A stretch of DNA of 14,778 nt from Microcaldota archaeon. GTDB lineage: Archaea > Micrarchaeota > Micrarchaeia > Norongarragalinales > Norongarragalinaceae. Shown one piece after another: positions 1-6,703 of the stretch (positions are counted from its first letter, which is position 1; each line of letters starts with the position of its first letter). The translations under genes and the position numbers were made by a program. The notes under the pieces are model-generated. The model did no database searches and was not told the origin of the DNA. It worked only from the letters and a program-made list of their open reading frames with translations. The stretch lies in assembly GCA_016214445.1 (NCBI GenBank), contig JACROM010000019.1:1-14778 (forward strand), in the 5' to 3' direction.

Positions 1-67
1 AACAAGAGAAACTGGTTTCGATTTTTGGCCTCAAGCGGTTCATTCCGGGTGGCAAACCTCCAGACAT
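1..67 (-). CDS. Possible 5' end of a gene running off the left edge
   Basis: An ATG at 67 opens a minus-strand frame that stays open to the window edge and would begin MSGGLPPGMNRLRPK. The same frame has no stop all the way back to the purQ stop at 194 (about 64 codons), so a GTG at 127 is an alternative start. A TATA-like GTATATG at 165-171 followed by a palindrome at 139-153 would suit a promoter serving the GTG start. I do not recognise the product and too little is visible for a family call. The plus-strand frames at the edge also stay open for 22-36 codons, so a real gene here is only moderately likely. Confidence 0.3.
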   Translation of the reverse strand, partial: MSGGLPPGMNRLRPKIETSFSC

Positions 68-138
68 TTGACCAGCATTCGGACGTTTAGAGCATACACG
101 ATTTACCTCTAGAAAAGCACTCCCCACTGTAAACTTAA

Positions 139-153
139 GTCGAAGACTTCGAC
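139..153. repeat. 15-bp palindrome downstream of purQ
   Basis: The sequence GTCGAAG-A-CTTCGAC is a perfect inverted repeat with 7-bp arms and one central base, overlapping a second palindrome ACTTAAGT at 133-140. A one-base centre is too small for a good RNA hairpin, so a protein-binding site is more likely than a terminator. On the minus strand it lies just downstream of a TATA-like GTATATG (165-171), where a repressor site would sit for the possible left-edge gene. Confidence 0.4.
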
Positions 154-193
154 CACCACGACAACATATACGAGTGAGTTCAGGGCCAAGAAT

Positions 194-988
194 TCATTTG
201 AAATAGTCGGCAACGTTCCTGAAGAACCTCATGTTCAAGGATTCATCAGGCAAGGGTTTTCCCTCGCGCTTGAGCTTTTCCTTCAGCAGGGGCCAGTTGT
301 AGAGCTGGTGGAACTCCAAAGCGCGTTCGGGGTGCGGCATCATTCCCAACACTTTGCCGTTTTCCGAAGTGATGCCCGCAATATCGCCCAACGCGCCGTT
401 CGGGTTGTAGGGGAATTCTCCCTTCGCTTCGCTCAAGTCATCCTTGGCGTACTTGAACGCTATCATCTTCTTTTCTTCCAGTTTTTTCAGCACGTCCTGA
501 GCGCAGTAGAAGTTCCCTTCGCCGTGAGCAACAGGACAATATATGCGCTCGATGCCTTTGGTCCAAAAGTTTTCCGCAACCGGCTTGAGGGTGACGAATC
601 GGCACTGGAACACTCCTGACGCGTTGGGCATCAAAGCGATTTGCCGGTCGTATTTTTGCCCGAAAGCAGGAAGAAGGCCGAGGTTGACCAACACTTGAAA
701 ACCGTTGCACACGCCAAGAACAAGGTTGTCGCCGTCCATGAACTCTTCCAACTCGCTCCAAAGGTTGTTCCTCAAACGCCAAGCGTACGCGTTGCCCGCT
801 CCGGTGTCGTCGCCGTAGGAGAACCCTCCGGGAAAAACAAGCAGGCGGTAGTCTTTCAGCTTCATTTTGCGGGAAATCAGGTCGTTGACGTGCACTATGT
901 CGGATTCCATTCCCGCGCGCTTCAAGGCTACGGCTGTTTCCATTTCGGAGTTGACTCCATAGCCACTCATGATTAGCGCTTTAGCCAT
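194..988 (-). CDS. purQ: Phosphoribosylformylglycinamidine synthase, glutaminase subunit PurQ
   Basis: This is the glutamine amidotransferase subunit that supplies ammonia to PurL for conversion of FGAR to FGAM, the fourth step of purine synthesis, in the cytoplasm. The 264-residue protein is a class I (triad) amidotransferase. The nucleophile is Cys94 in the elbow GVCNGFQ (92-98), with His219 and Glu221 in MPHPER completing the triad, and FPGGFSYGD (52-60) is the PurQ oxyanion-strand signature. It is somewhat longer than the roughly 225-residue PurQ of many bacteria and archaea. The ATG at 988 overlaps the purL stop by 8 bp, indicating translational coupling; a TTG at 997 would add three residues and is less likely. 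A GGTG about 10 bases upstream may act as a ribosome binding site. The identification is secure. Confidence 0.96.
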   Translation of the reverse strand: MAKALIMSGYGVNSEMETAVALKRAGMESDIVHVNDLISRKMKLKDYRLLVFPGGFSYGDDTGAGNAYAWRLRNNLWSELEEFMDGDNLVLGVCNGFQVLVNLGLLPAFGQKYDRQIALMPNASGVFQCRFVTLKPVAENFWTKGIERIYCPVAHGEGNFYCAQDVLKKLEEKKMIAFKYAKDDLSEAKGEFPYNPNGALGDIAGITSENGKVLGMMPHPERALEFHQLYNWPLLKEKLKREGKPLPDESLNMRFFRNVADYFK

Positions 989-3893
989 AGTTTGCAAACA
1001 CCGACTTGTAAGATTTTTCCAATTGTTCTACTGGAACAGTCAATACGCCCTTGACAACAAAATTTTTCCCTTTGACGAGTCCAATTTGTTTTGCTTCTCC
1101 GCCCATAATTTTCTCGAATTTTTGCTTGTTCTTAGGGTCGATGGTAACGACGAACCTTCCCTGCGACTCCGAGAAAAGGAAATAGTCGGACCGAGTTCCT
1201 TCCGGCAAAGCAAGCTCCATTCCCAAACCGCCGGCAATAGCGGTTTTGGCGAGCGCCACACCCAAACCGCCGTAGTTTACGGCGTAAGAGGAAGCCAAAA
1301 ACCCTTGTTCGATTGCCTTCGTAATTTTCTCGTACACGCCCTTGTTTTTTTCCGCGTCCACTTTGGGCACGGCGTTTCCAATGAAACCCAAAAGCGCGAA
1401 GTATTCCGAGCCGCCGAGTTCTTCCTTGGTTTCGCCTACAACGTAAACCAAATCACCCTCGAATTTTGCGTCCATGGTTACAGCTTTTCTCGAATCATCC
1501 ATCACGCCTATGGAAGAAATAAGCAAAGTAGGCGGAACTGAAACTTTGACTGCCTTGTTGTTTTCATCAAAGCCCTTGAAGTCGTTGAACATGCTGTCCT
1601 TTCCGGAAATGAACGGAGTCCCGTAAGTTGTAGCGCAGTCATAGCACGCTTTGGCTGTGCGCTTGAGCTGGCCTAAGCGTTCCGGTCCTTCTGAAGAGCA
1701 CCAGCAGAAGTTGTCGAGCAACGCTATCTTGTCCAACGGAACGCCCAACGCTACGAGCCCCCGCACGGCAGTATCTATTCCCGCAGCTGCCATGTGGTAG
1801 GTGTCGATGTCCGAGTAAGACGGGTAGATTCCTTGCGATAGCCCGACTGCTTTCTGCGACTCCAGCACCACTTTGGTGAGCGAAGCATGCGTCTGAACGC
1901 GCCCTTTCCCCTGCAGCGGGCCCACAACCTGTCCGCCCTGAACTGCGTGGTCGTATTGCGTTGAAATGAATTCCTTGGAGCAGATGTTCTTGCGTTTCAG
2001 CATGTCTTTGAGCGCAGTGTTGAGGTCGTTGGGGCAGGCCATGGTTGGCTCGGAATGTTTTTGCTTTGTAAAGGTCGTCTTCAAGTGCTTTTTGGGCAGG
2101 CCGTCGTGCAGGAAGTCCAAGTGGACGTCCATCACTTTCCTTCCATTATACTCGACGGCGCATTTGCCGGAATCCGTGAACTCGCCGATTACAGTTGCTT
2201 CCACTTCGCGTTCCTTCATCAGTTTCATGAAAGCGCCTAGTGTAGGTGGCGGGACTGCCAAGGTCATCCGTTCCTGCGATTCTGAAACCCAGATTTCCCA
2301 CGGAGCCATGCCCGAGTACTTGAGGGGAACTTTTTCCAGTTGCACGAACCAGCCGCCGCATTCTTTCGCCATTTCCGCAACCGAACAAGACAATCCTCCC
2401 GCGCCGTTGTCGGTTATGCTGTCGTAAAGCGCCAAATCTCTTGCCTCTTTTACTATGGCGTCGCTCAGCTTCTTCTGCGTTATCGGGTCGCCTATTTGCA
2501 CTGCAGTTGCGGGACTTCCAGAGTCCAGTGCTTCCGAGGAAAAGGTCGCTCCGTGGATTCCGTCCTTGCCAACGCGACCGCCTATCATCACTATCTTGTC
2601 TCCTGGCTTTGCTCTTTTTTCGTATAGTTTTTTTCCATTTTTCTCTCGCGGCATTATTCCTACAGTGCCAACAAATACAAGTGGTTTTCCCGTGTATCTC
2701 GGCTCGAAATAACACCATCCTTGAGGAGTGGGAATGCCCGAACAGTTTCCGCCAACGTTAACGCCCCTCACCACTCCGTCCATTATCTGCCTCGGCAGGA
2801 GCACCGGGTCTTTCCTGTTCTTCTGCCTGTAAAGCTTGGGCTCGGTTTCCGGGTCCGCGAAACAATAGCCGTAGTAGTTGATTGCGGGTTTCGCGCCCAG
2901 ACCAAAACCAATGGTGTCCCGGTTAACTCCTACGATGCCGGTAATTGCTCCGCCGAACGGGTCCAAAGCAGAAGGCGAGTTGTGGGTTTCGACCTTGTGG
3001 GTCACGACGTGGTTTTCGTCGAAGATTATTCCCCCTGAGTTGTCGGTGAATACGGAAACGCAAATGTCGTTGGCACCTTTTTTCCTGCGGATTTCGTTAG
3101 TTGCGGATTTGATGTAAGTCTTGTACAACCCGTCCGGCACGTCGTCATCCAACGCGGCAGCGAAAATGGTGTGCTTGCAGTGTTCGCTCCAAGTCTGCGC
3201 CAGCGCTTCAAGCTCCAAATCTGTCGGGTTTCTTCCCTGTTTCCGGAAATAATCGCGTATGGCGTGCAGGGACGCCAAGTCCAAAGCAAGAGGCCCTCTT
3301 CGCTGGTTTGTTTTCGCGTCGAGAATGCCTTTCTTTCCCAGCTCCTTCAGTTCGTCATCTCCCACTTCAAGAGCCACTTCTTCCGCTTCCAACAACTCGT
3401 CCAAACGCACGGAAGGCACTACAACCTCCATTCCTTTTTCCCTGTATTCCTTGAAAGTCTTGACTTGGACCCTCTGGATGAGCGGGTTGGCAAGCTCTTT
3501 TGCAATCGCCTGCGCCTGGCCAGCGTCGCCGTCGAAGAAAAACAACTGGGACGAGTGAACGCTTTCTTTTTCGGAGAACTTGATTTTGAGTGCGTCCTCG
3601 ATGATCTGCTTGGCCGTTGAGCCGGCGTTGTCCGTCACGCCTGGCAGGAAGCCCACTTCTATCGCGAAGTCGAACTTCTCCTGGGTCGGCGAGTCAACCT
3701 TGAATTCCTGGAAAACCGGGTTGGCCAGTTTGGAAGCGATTTCTTCAAGTTCTTTCCTCGAAAAAACCCGTGAAACAGTATAGACTTCAACTAACCTGAT
3801 GTTCTGAACGTCATGGCCCCTGCTCTTGAAGCGGGCGGTTCTGCCCTCAACCAGCTGGTCTTTCCTGCACCTGACTTCAATCCTATGGGCCAT
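981..3893 (-). CDS. purL: Phosphoribosylformylglycinamidine synthase, PurS-PurL fusion
   Basis: This is the synthetase subunit of FGAM synthase, which uses ATP and PurQ-derived ammonia to aminate FGAR. The 970-residue protein is longer than small-type PurL (about 720-760) because a PurS-like region is fused at the N terminus. Residues about 4-66 and 74-150 look like two PurS-like halves: IASKLANPVFQ (52-62) and IAKELANPLIQ (130-140) echo each other, and GFLPGVTDNAG (81-91) resembles the PurS PGVxDxxG motif. PurL follows: linker with WSEHCKHTIF (235-244), first AIRS-type half with VETHNSPSALDPFGG (301-315), DNGAGGL (495-501), and second half with GLSQGIYPSYSDID (684-697) and SGKDSMFND (763-771). 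No C-terminal glutaminase is attached; PurQ is separate and overlaps the stop. No Shine-Dalgarno is visible. Candidate minus-strand TATA boxes are ATTATAAA (3965-3972), implying a leader of about 50 nt, or CTTAATCT (3914-3921), implying a leaderless message. Confidence 0.95.
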   Translation of the reverse strand: MAHRIEVRCRKDQLVEGRTARFKSRGHDVQNIRLVEVYTVSRVFSRKELEEIASKLANPVFQEFKVDSPTQEKFDFAIEVGFLPGVTDNAGSTAKQIIEDALKIKFSEKESVHSSQLFFFDGDAGQAQAIAKELANPLIQRVQVKTFKEYREKGMEVVVPSVRLDELLEAEEVALEVGDDELKELGKKGILDAKTNQRRGPLALDLASLHAIRDYFRKQGRNPTDLELEALAQTWSEHCKHTIFAAALDDDVPDGLYKTYIKSATNEIRRKKGANDICVSVFTDNSGGIIFDENHVVTHKVETHNSPSALDPFGGAITGIVGVNRDTIGFGLGAKPAINYYGYCFADPETEPKLYRQKNRKDPVLLPRQIMDGVVRGVNVGGNCSGIPTPQGWCYFEPRYTGKPLVFVGTVGIMPREKNGKKLYEKRAKPGDKIVMIGGRVGKDGIHGATFSSEALDSGSPATAVQIGDPITQKKLSDAIVKEARDLALYDSITDNGAGGLSCSVAEMAKECGGWFVQLEKVPLKYSGMAPWEIWVSESQERMTLAVPPPTLGAFMKLMKEREVEATVIGEFTDSGKCAVEYNGRKVMDVHLDFLHDGLPKKHLKTTFTKQKHSEPTMACPNDLNTALKDMLKRKNICSKEFISTQYDHAVQGGQVVGPLQGKGRVQTHASLTKVVLESQKAVGLSQGIYPSYSDIDTYHMAAAGIDTAVRGLVALGVPLDKIALLDNFCWCSSEGPERLGQLKRTAKACYDCATTYGTPFISGKDSMFNDFKGFDENNKAVKVSVPPTLLISSIGVMDDSRKAVTMDAKFEGDLVYVVGETKEELGGSEYFALLGFIGNAVPKVDAEKNKGVYEKITKAIEQGFLASSYAVNYGGLGVALAKTAIAGGLGMELALPEGTRSDYFLFSESQGRFVVTIDPKNKQKFEKIMGGEAKQIGLVKGKNFVVKGVLTVPVEQLEKSYKSVFANYG

Positions 3894-3921
3894 GAAGTGG
3901 TTTTGGCAGGCAAAGATTAAG

Positions 3922-3966
3922 AACCCAACCCTAAAGGGCGCGCTCCGGCAAAGCCGGAGTTGGGTT
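3922..3966. repeat. Three-way-junction palindrome upstream of purL
   Basis: Outer arms AACCCAA (3922-3928) and TTGGGTT (3960-3966) are perfectly complementary. Between them lie a small hairpin CCC-TAAA-GGG (3929-3938) and a perfect 7-bp hairpin CTCCGGC-AAA-GCCGGAG (3943-3959). The second hairpin abuts the outer stem with no unpaired base, giving a compact cloverleaf of about 45 nt. A minus-strand TATA box at 3965-3972 overlaps its edge, so a transcript started from that box would include only part of it. Confidence 0.7.
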
Positions 3967-3972
3967 TATAAT
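3965..3972 (-). promoter_or_regulatory. Candidate purL promoter TATA box
   Basis: ATTATAAA on the minus strand would place transcription start near 3942, about 49 nt before the purL ATG. The site is nearly symmetric and could also serve a plus-strand transcript beginning near 3995. A weaker alternative, CTTAATCT at 3914-3921, is 24 bp from the ATG and would give a leaderless purL message. Confidence 0.45.
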
Positions 3973-3986
3973 ACGCGCGTGAATTT

Positions 3987-4033
3987 ATAGCAGTCCGCGA
4001 AAACAGGACGACGGAATAGTCGCGGACCGCTAT
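3987..4033. repeat. Inverted repeat B, 14-bp arms, 19-nt loop
   Basis: Left arm ATAGCAGTCCGCGA (3987-4000) pairs with right arm TCGCGGACCGCTAT (4020-4033) at 13 of 14 positions. The single imperfect pair is A-C if transcribed on the plus strand but G-U if transcribed on the minus strand, which mildly favours a minus-strand RNA. There is no poly-T tail directly after the stem in either direction, so this is not a standard bacterial terminator. Confidence 0.7.
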
Positions 4034-4035
4034 CC

Positions 4036-4077
4036 AGTGAGCCGCCCAAACCAGTCGGGAAACTTTCGCGGCTCACT
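4036..4077. repeat. Inverted repeat C, perfect 10-bp arms, 22-nt loop
   Basis: AGTGAGCCGC (4036-4045) and GCGGCTCACT (4068-4077) are perfect reverse complements. The flanking TAT (4031-4033) and ATA (4078-4080) could add three pairs across a two-base bulge. The arm sequence is unrelated to those of neighbouring repeats B and D, although the overall geometry is similar. Confidence 0.7.
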
Positions 4078-4093
4078 ATAACCCGTAAACGGG

Positions 4094-4138
4094 CGCGAAT
4101 CCCTTTTTGACCCAAGTCCCAAGACGTTGGGATTCGCG
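4094..4138. repeat. Inverted repeat D, perfect 10-bp arms, 25-nt loop
   Basis: CGCGAATCCC (4094-4103) and GGGATTCGCG (4129-4138) are perfect reverse complements. The loop contains CCCAA (4119-4123 region) that can pair with the TTGGG overlapping the right arm, so an alternative hairpin competes with the long stem. Mutually exclusive foldings of this kind are seen in some regulatory leaders, but no function is shown here. Confidence 0.65.
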
Positions 4139-4187
4139 TGTTTGTTTAAAGGGTTGCGCCAACAAGCCATCCTCATAAACATACGCC

Positions 4188-4213
4188 GAGCGTGGTTTTA
4201 TTGTTTGCACGCC
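4188..4213 (+). promoter_or_regulatory. Upstream copy of the hydE promoter repeat
   Basis: The core GGTTTTATTGTTTGCACGCC (4194-4213) matches the hydE-proximal copy GGTTTTATTATTTGCATGCC (4263-4282) at 18 of 20 positions, preceded in both by GAGC. Offset between copies is 69 bp. The TTTTATT looks like a TATA box and would start transcription near 4222, a few bases before an ATG at 4227 that opens only a 19-codon frame ending at 4286. It may be a second, upstream promoter for the hyd operon or a second binding site for a regulator. Confidence 0.5.
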
Positions 4214-4258
4214 GAAAGTGCCAACCATGGAACGAAAAGCCGGGTCGCGCCACCGTGC

Positions 4259-4282
4259 GAGCGGTTTTATTATTTGCATGCC
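4259..4282 (+). promoter_or_regulatory. Proximal hydE promoter with TATA box and TTGCATGCC element
   Basis: TTTTATTATT (4265-4274) is centred about 25 bp upstream of the hydE ATG at 4293, the classical archaeal TATA-to-start distance, implying a leaderless or nearly leaderless operon message. The conserved TTTGCAYGCC directly after the box includes the palindrome GCATGC and lies between the box and the start, where a repressor could block transcription. Confidence 0.55.
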
Positions 4283-4292
4283 ATAACTGGTA

Positions 4293-5375
4293 ATGATGAA
4301 CGCGTTTTCCAAAACTGAAAAACTGGAAGCCATGCTTTCAGCGTGCACGCCCGCAGAAACCGGCGCGCTTAGGGAAGAGGCTGAAAAAACAAGGAAAAGC
4401 CACGTAGGCGACACCGTGTACCTGCGGGGAATAATCGAGTTCGGGAACGCGTGCGAAAAGGACTGCTTTTACTGCGGCATAAGGAAAAGCAACAGCAAAA
4501 CCGAACGGTTCATGATGACGGAAAACGAGATAGTTGACTGCGCCAAGTGGGCTTTCGCGCGCGAGTACGGCTCCATAGTGCTCCAGTCTGGCGAACTGAC
4601 GAACAGCGGGTTCGTTTCCTTCGTGACCGGTTTGGTGGCGCGGATAAAGAGGGAAACTGCCAAAGCCGACCCGAAAGGAAAGGGACTTGGCATAACGCTG
4701 TGCGTCGGCGAGCAGAAGAAGAAAGTTTACGAGGGGTTTTTCAAAGCAGGCGCGCACAGGTACCTATTGAGAATCGAGACTTCGAACCCTGAACTCTACA
4801 AAAAAATCCACCCGGAAGGCCATTCCTTCAGTGAAAGGGTAAGGTGTTTGAAATCACTGAGGGAGGTTGGTTTCCAGGTCGGCACGGGCGTAATGGTCGG
4901 CCTGCCTGGCCAGACAATCGGGGACCTGGCAAACGACCTCCTGTTCTTCAAGTCAATTGACGCGGACATGATAGGCCTGGGGCCATACGCGCCGCACGAA
5001 AACACTCCGTTTTCATCCTACAGGCGGGAATGGCTTGAAAAGAAAAAAACCATTCTCCAGCTCTCGCTTAACATGATAGCCTCGGCCAGGGTGCTGCTCA
5101 AGGACGTGAACATCGCTTCAACAACAGCGTTCGACGTCCTGCACCCGCGCGGGCGGGAGCTGGCGCTTGAGTACGGCGCAAACGTGATGATGCCGTCCAT
5201 AACTCCAGCTGAATTCAGGCGCAAATACCTTCTTTACAACTGCAAGCCGTGCGTAGACGAGGACGCGGAAAAATGCAGGGCATGCCACGCTGCTAGGCTG
5301 AACACCATTGGACGCACCATAGGCTGGGGGGAATACGGCGATGCACCCCATTACTTCAGGAGGACGAGAAAATGA
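4293..5375 (+). CDS. hydE: [FeFe]-hydrogenase maturase HydE (radical SAM)
   Basis: HydE is a radical-SAM enzyme that acts with HydG in assembling the diiron subcluster of [FeFe]-hydrogenase. The 360-residue protein has the usual HydE length and the signature RGIIEFGNAC followed by the radical-SAM cluster ligands Cys54, Cys58 and Cys61 (CX3CX2C, ending YCGIR). A C-terminal CX7CX2C set (Cys320, Cys328, Cys331) would hold the second [4Fe-4S] cluster that only some HydE proteins keep. LLRIETSNPELYKKIHP (158-174) and GLPGQT (203-208) fit the HydE barrel. The related radical-SAM proteins BioB and PylB are less likely, because of the second cluster set and the adjacent hydF and hydG. The start is ATG 4293 or the next codon 4296; a TATA box about 25 bp upstream favours a leaderless start. 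It overlaps hydF by 4 bp (ATGA). Confidence 0.94.
   Translation: MMNAFSKTEKLEAMLSACTPAETGALREEAEKTRKSHVGDTVYLRGIIEFGNACEKDCFYCGIRKSNSKTERFMMTENEIVDCAKWAFAREYGSIVLQSGELTNSGFVSFVTGLVARIKRETAKADPKGKGLGITLCVGEQKKKVYEGFFKAGAHRYLLRIETSNPELYKKIHPEGHSFSERVRCLKSLREVGFQVGTGVMVGLPGQTIGDLANDLLFFKSIDADMIGLGPYAPHENTPFSSYRREWLEKKKTILQLSLNMIASARVLLKDVNIASTTAFDVLHPRGRELALEYGANVMMPSITPAEFRRKYLLYNCKPCVDEDAEKCRACHAARLNTIGRTIGWGEYGDAPHYFRRTRK
5359..5363 (+). promoter_or_regulatory. Ribosome binding site of hydF
   Basis: GGAGG lies inside the last codons of hydE, 8 bases before the hydF ATG at 5372. It supports that start and shows that internal operon genes use a Shine-Dalgarno while the first gene does not. Confidence 0.7.
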
Positions 5376-6703
5376 AGTCGGGCGTTCTGGTTGAGCGGAC
5401 CAACATAGGCATATTCGGCAGGACCAACGCGGGAAAATCAACCCTCATGAACCTGCTGACAGGCCATGAAACGTCCATAGTGGACGAAAAAGCAGGAACA
5501 ACAGCTGACACGGTGCAGACGGTGATGGAACTGCACAACCTGGGCCCGGTCAAGCTCTTCGACACAGCAGGCCTCGACGAGCTGTCGAAGCTCGGCGGCA
5601 AAAAAAAGTTCAAGGCCCTGCAGAAGCTCAGGGAATGCGACGCGGTCGTCCTGGTAATCGGCGCTGCTGAGCGCGCGCGGACCCGCGACTACTCTGTCGA
5701 AAACGAGGTTTCTGTTGCGTGCAGGCAATACGGAAAGGAAATGCTGGCCGTCTACAATGTGTTCTCCGGCCAACAAGATTCGGTTTCAGTTGAAGCCGCG
5801 ATTGCCGAGTGCGAGAGAAGCATCTTCAACGCTTCAAGAGCCGAAAAAATCGCGGTTGACTTCAAAAGCGCGGGCGCTGCCGAAAAACTAATCCGCTTCT
5901 TGGAAGAAAACTGTCCAGCTAGGGAAACAAGGAAAAGGGAGATTCTGCCGTTCGTTTATCCCGGAGCTTTTGTCGCGCTGAACATTCCGGTTGACGAAGA
6001 GACGCCCGAGTCGCGGCTGTTGAGGCCGCAGAACGCGGTAATGGATTTTCTTCTCAGGCGGGGCGCTCCTTTCGCAGGCTACAAGATGGACCTGCTGAAA
6101 GCGAGAAGCGGGGTTGAAAGCGTGCGCGAACAAGAGAAAAACAAGTGGCTTTGCTTCTTGGAAGGGCTCGAGAAAAGCAGGAACGGGCTTCAGCTCGTCA
6201 TGACAGACTCGCAGGCAATAGACGTTGTAGCTGAGTGGACTCCTGAACGTTTTCCGCTGACCACGTTTTCAATTGCGATGGTGAATTTCCAAAGCCGAAG
6301 CGGCTTGGCGCCTTTTGTTGAGGGGCTGAAAAAACTGGACGAAATAAAAACAGGCGACCGCATAGCAGTAGCGGAAGCGTGCAACCACAACCGCATGTGC
6401 GACGACATAGGGACAGTACAGATACCGCGCAGGATGAAGGAAAGGCTTGGTTTCGAGCCTGAGTTCGAATTCATTTTCGGTAGGGACTTCCCCTCATTTG
6501 AAAAGCTTAAGAAATACGCTCTTCTTGTGCACTGCGGGGGCTGCATGGTGGACTCGCAAAAGATAGGTTCAAGGGAGGAAATGCTCGAGGAAGCAGGTGT
6601 GCCGTTCACGAACTACGGCCTGCTCCTGTCGTACCTCGACGGGGCGAAAACCTTGAAGAGGGTCCTGGAACCGTGGGGCGTTGATTGTGGCTGGATTCAT
6701 TGA
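5372..6703 (+). CDS. hydF: [FeFe]-hydrogenase maturation GTPase/scaffold HydF
   Basis: HydF is the scaffold that receives the diiron subcluster built by HydE and HydG and delivers it to the hydrogenase. The 443-residue protein has an N-terminal GTPase domain with Walker A GRTNAGKST (16-24), the switch-region AGTT (41-44) and G3 DTAG (64-67). The middle dimerisation domain follows, then the cluster domain with EACNHNRMCDDIG (335-347, Cys337 and His339) and HCGGC (387-391, Cys388 and Cys391), the ligand set of the HydF [4Fe-4S] cluster. The ending TNYGLLLSYLDG is also typical. One oddity: the usual G4 guanine-specificity motif NKxD reads NVFS (about 129-132), so Lys and Asp are both missing while the rest of the GTPase core is intact. 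The ATG overlaps the hydE stop as ATGA and has a good ribosome binding site. The hydG reading frame begins inside its last codons. Confidence 0.95.
   Translation: MKSGVLVERTNIGIFGRTNAGKSTLMNLLTGHETSIVDEKAGTTADTVQTVMELHNLGPVKLFDTAGLDELSKLGGKKKFKALQKLRECDAVVLVIGAAERARTRDYSVENEVSVACRQYGKEMLAVYNVFSGQQDSVSVEAAIAECERSIFNASRAEKIAVDFKSAGAAEKLIRFLEENCPARETRKREILPFVYPGAFVALNIPVDEETPESRLLRPQNAVMDFLLRRGAPFAGYKMDLLKARSGVESVREQEKNKWLCFLEGLEKSRNGLQLVMTDSQAIDVVAEWTPERFPLTTFSIAMVNFQSRSGLAPFVEGLKKLDEIKTGDRIAVAEACNHNRMCDDIGTVQIPRRMKERLGFEPEFEFIFGRDFPSFEKLKKYALLVHCGGCMVDSQKIGSREEMLEEAGVPFTNYGLLLSYLDGAKTLKRVLEPWGVDCGWIH

Larger units (their letters stand above)
3894..4292. other. Structured intergenic region between divergent purL and hydE
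   Basis: About 400 bp with no convincing protein gene. From left to right it holds a three-way-junction palindrome (3922-3966), a TATAAT-like box readable on either strand (3965-3972), three separate long inverted repeats (3987-4033, 4036-4077, 4094-4138), a short palindrome CCCGT-AA-ACGGG (4082-4093), a TTTAAA box (4145-4150), and two copies of a TATA-containing repeat (4188-4213 and 4259-4282). Such density of perfect inverted repeats suggests a structured RNA, a long leader, or a protein-bound control region. I see no tRNA arms, C/D-box signatures or CRISPR spacing. Confidence 0.6.

Noticed and set aside
641..976. Plus-strand frames inside purQ and purL, including a 190-codon frame at 969-1541
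   Set aside because: They lie antisense to purQ and purL, whose frames carry complete catalytic motifs; the antisense products are unrecognisable.
3987..4080. Rho-independent terminators
   Set aside because: The stems are not followed by T tracts and lie between divergent genes, where no upstream gene needs terminating.
3987..4138. CRISPR array or integron attC-like sites
   Set aside because: The palindromes share geometry but not sequence, there are no identical direct repeats with spacers, and no cas or integrase gene lies nearby.
3922..4138. tRNA or other standard structured RNA gene
   Set aside because: No acceptor stem with matching T-arm GGTTC-type sequence, no CCA-compatible end and no 7-5-5-5 bp arrangement could be built from these stems.
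4227..4286. 19-codon frame between the two promoter repeats, a possible upstream ORF or leader peptide
   Set aside because: It has no Shine-Dalgarno, its sequence contains the proximal promoter copy itself, and it shows no codon run typical of attenuation. Not supported as a gene.
4076..4414. 112-codon minus-strand open frame across the intergenic hairpins and the hydE start
   Set aside because: It overlaps the hydE start and inverted repeat D in full, has no promoter-like sequence and no recognisable protein pattern; it is best explained as a chance frame.
4293..5375. Biotin synthase or PylB instead of HydE
   Set aside because: The C-terminal CX7CX2C cluster and the adjacent hydF and hydG fit HydE only.
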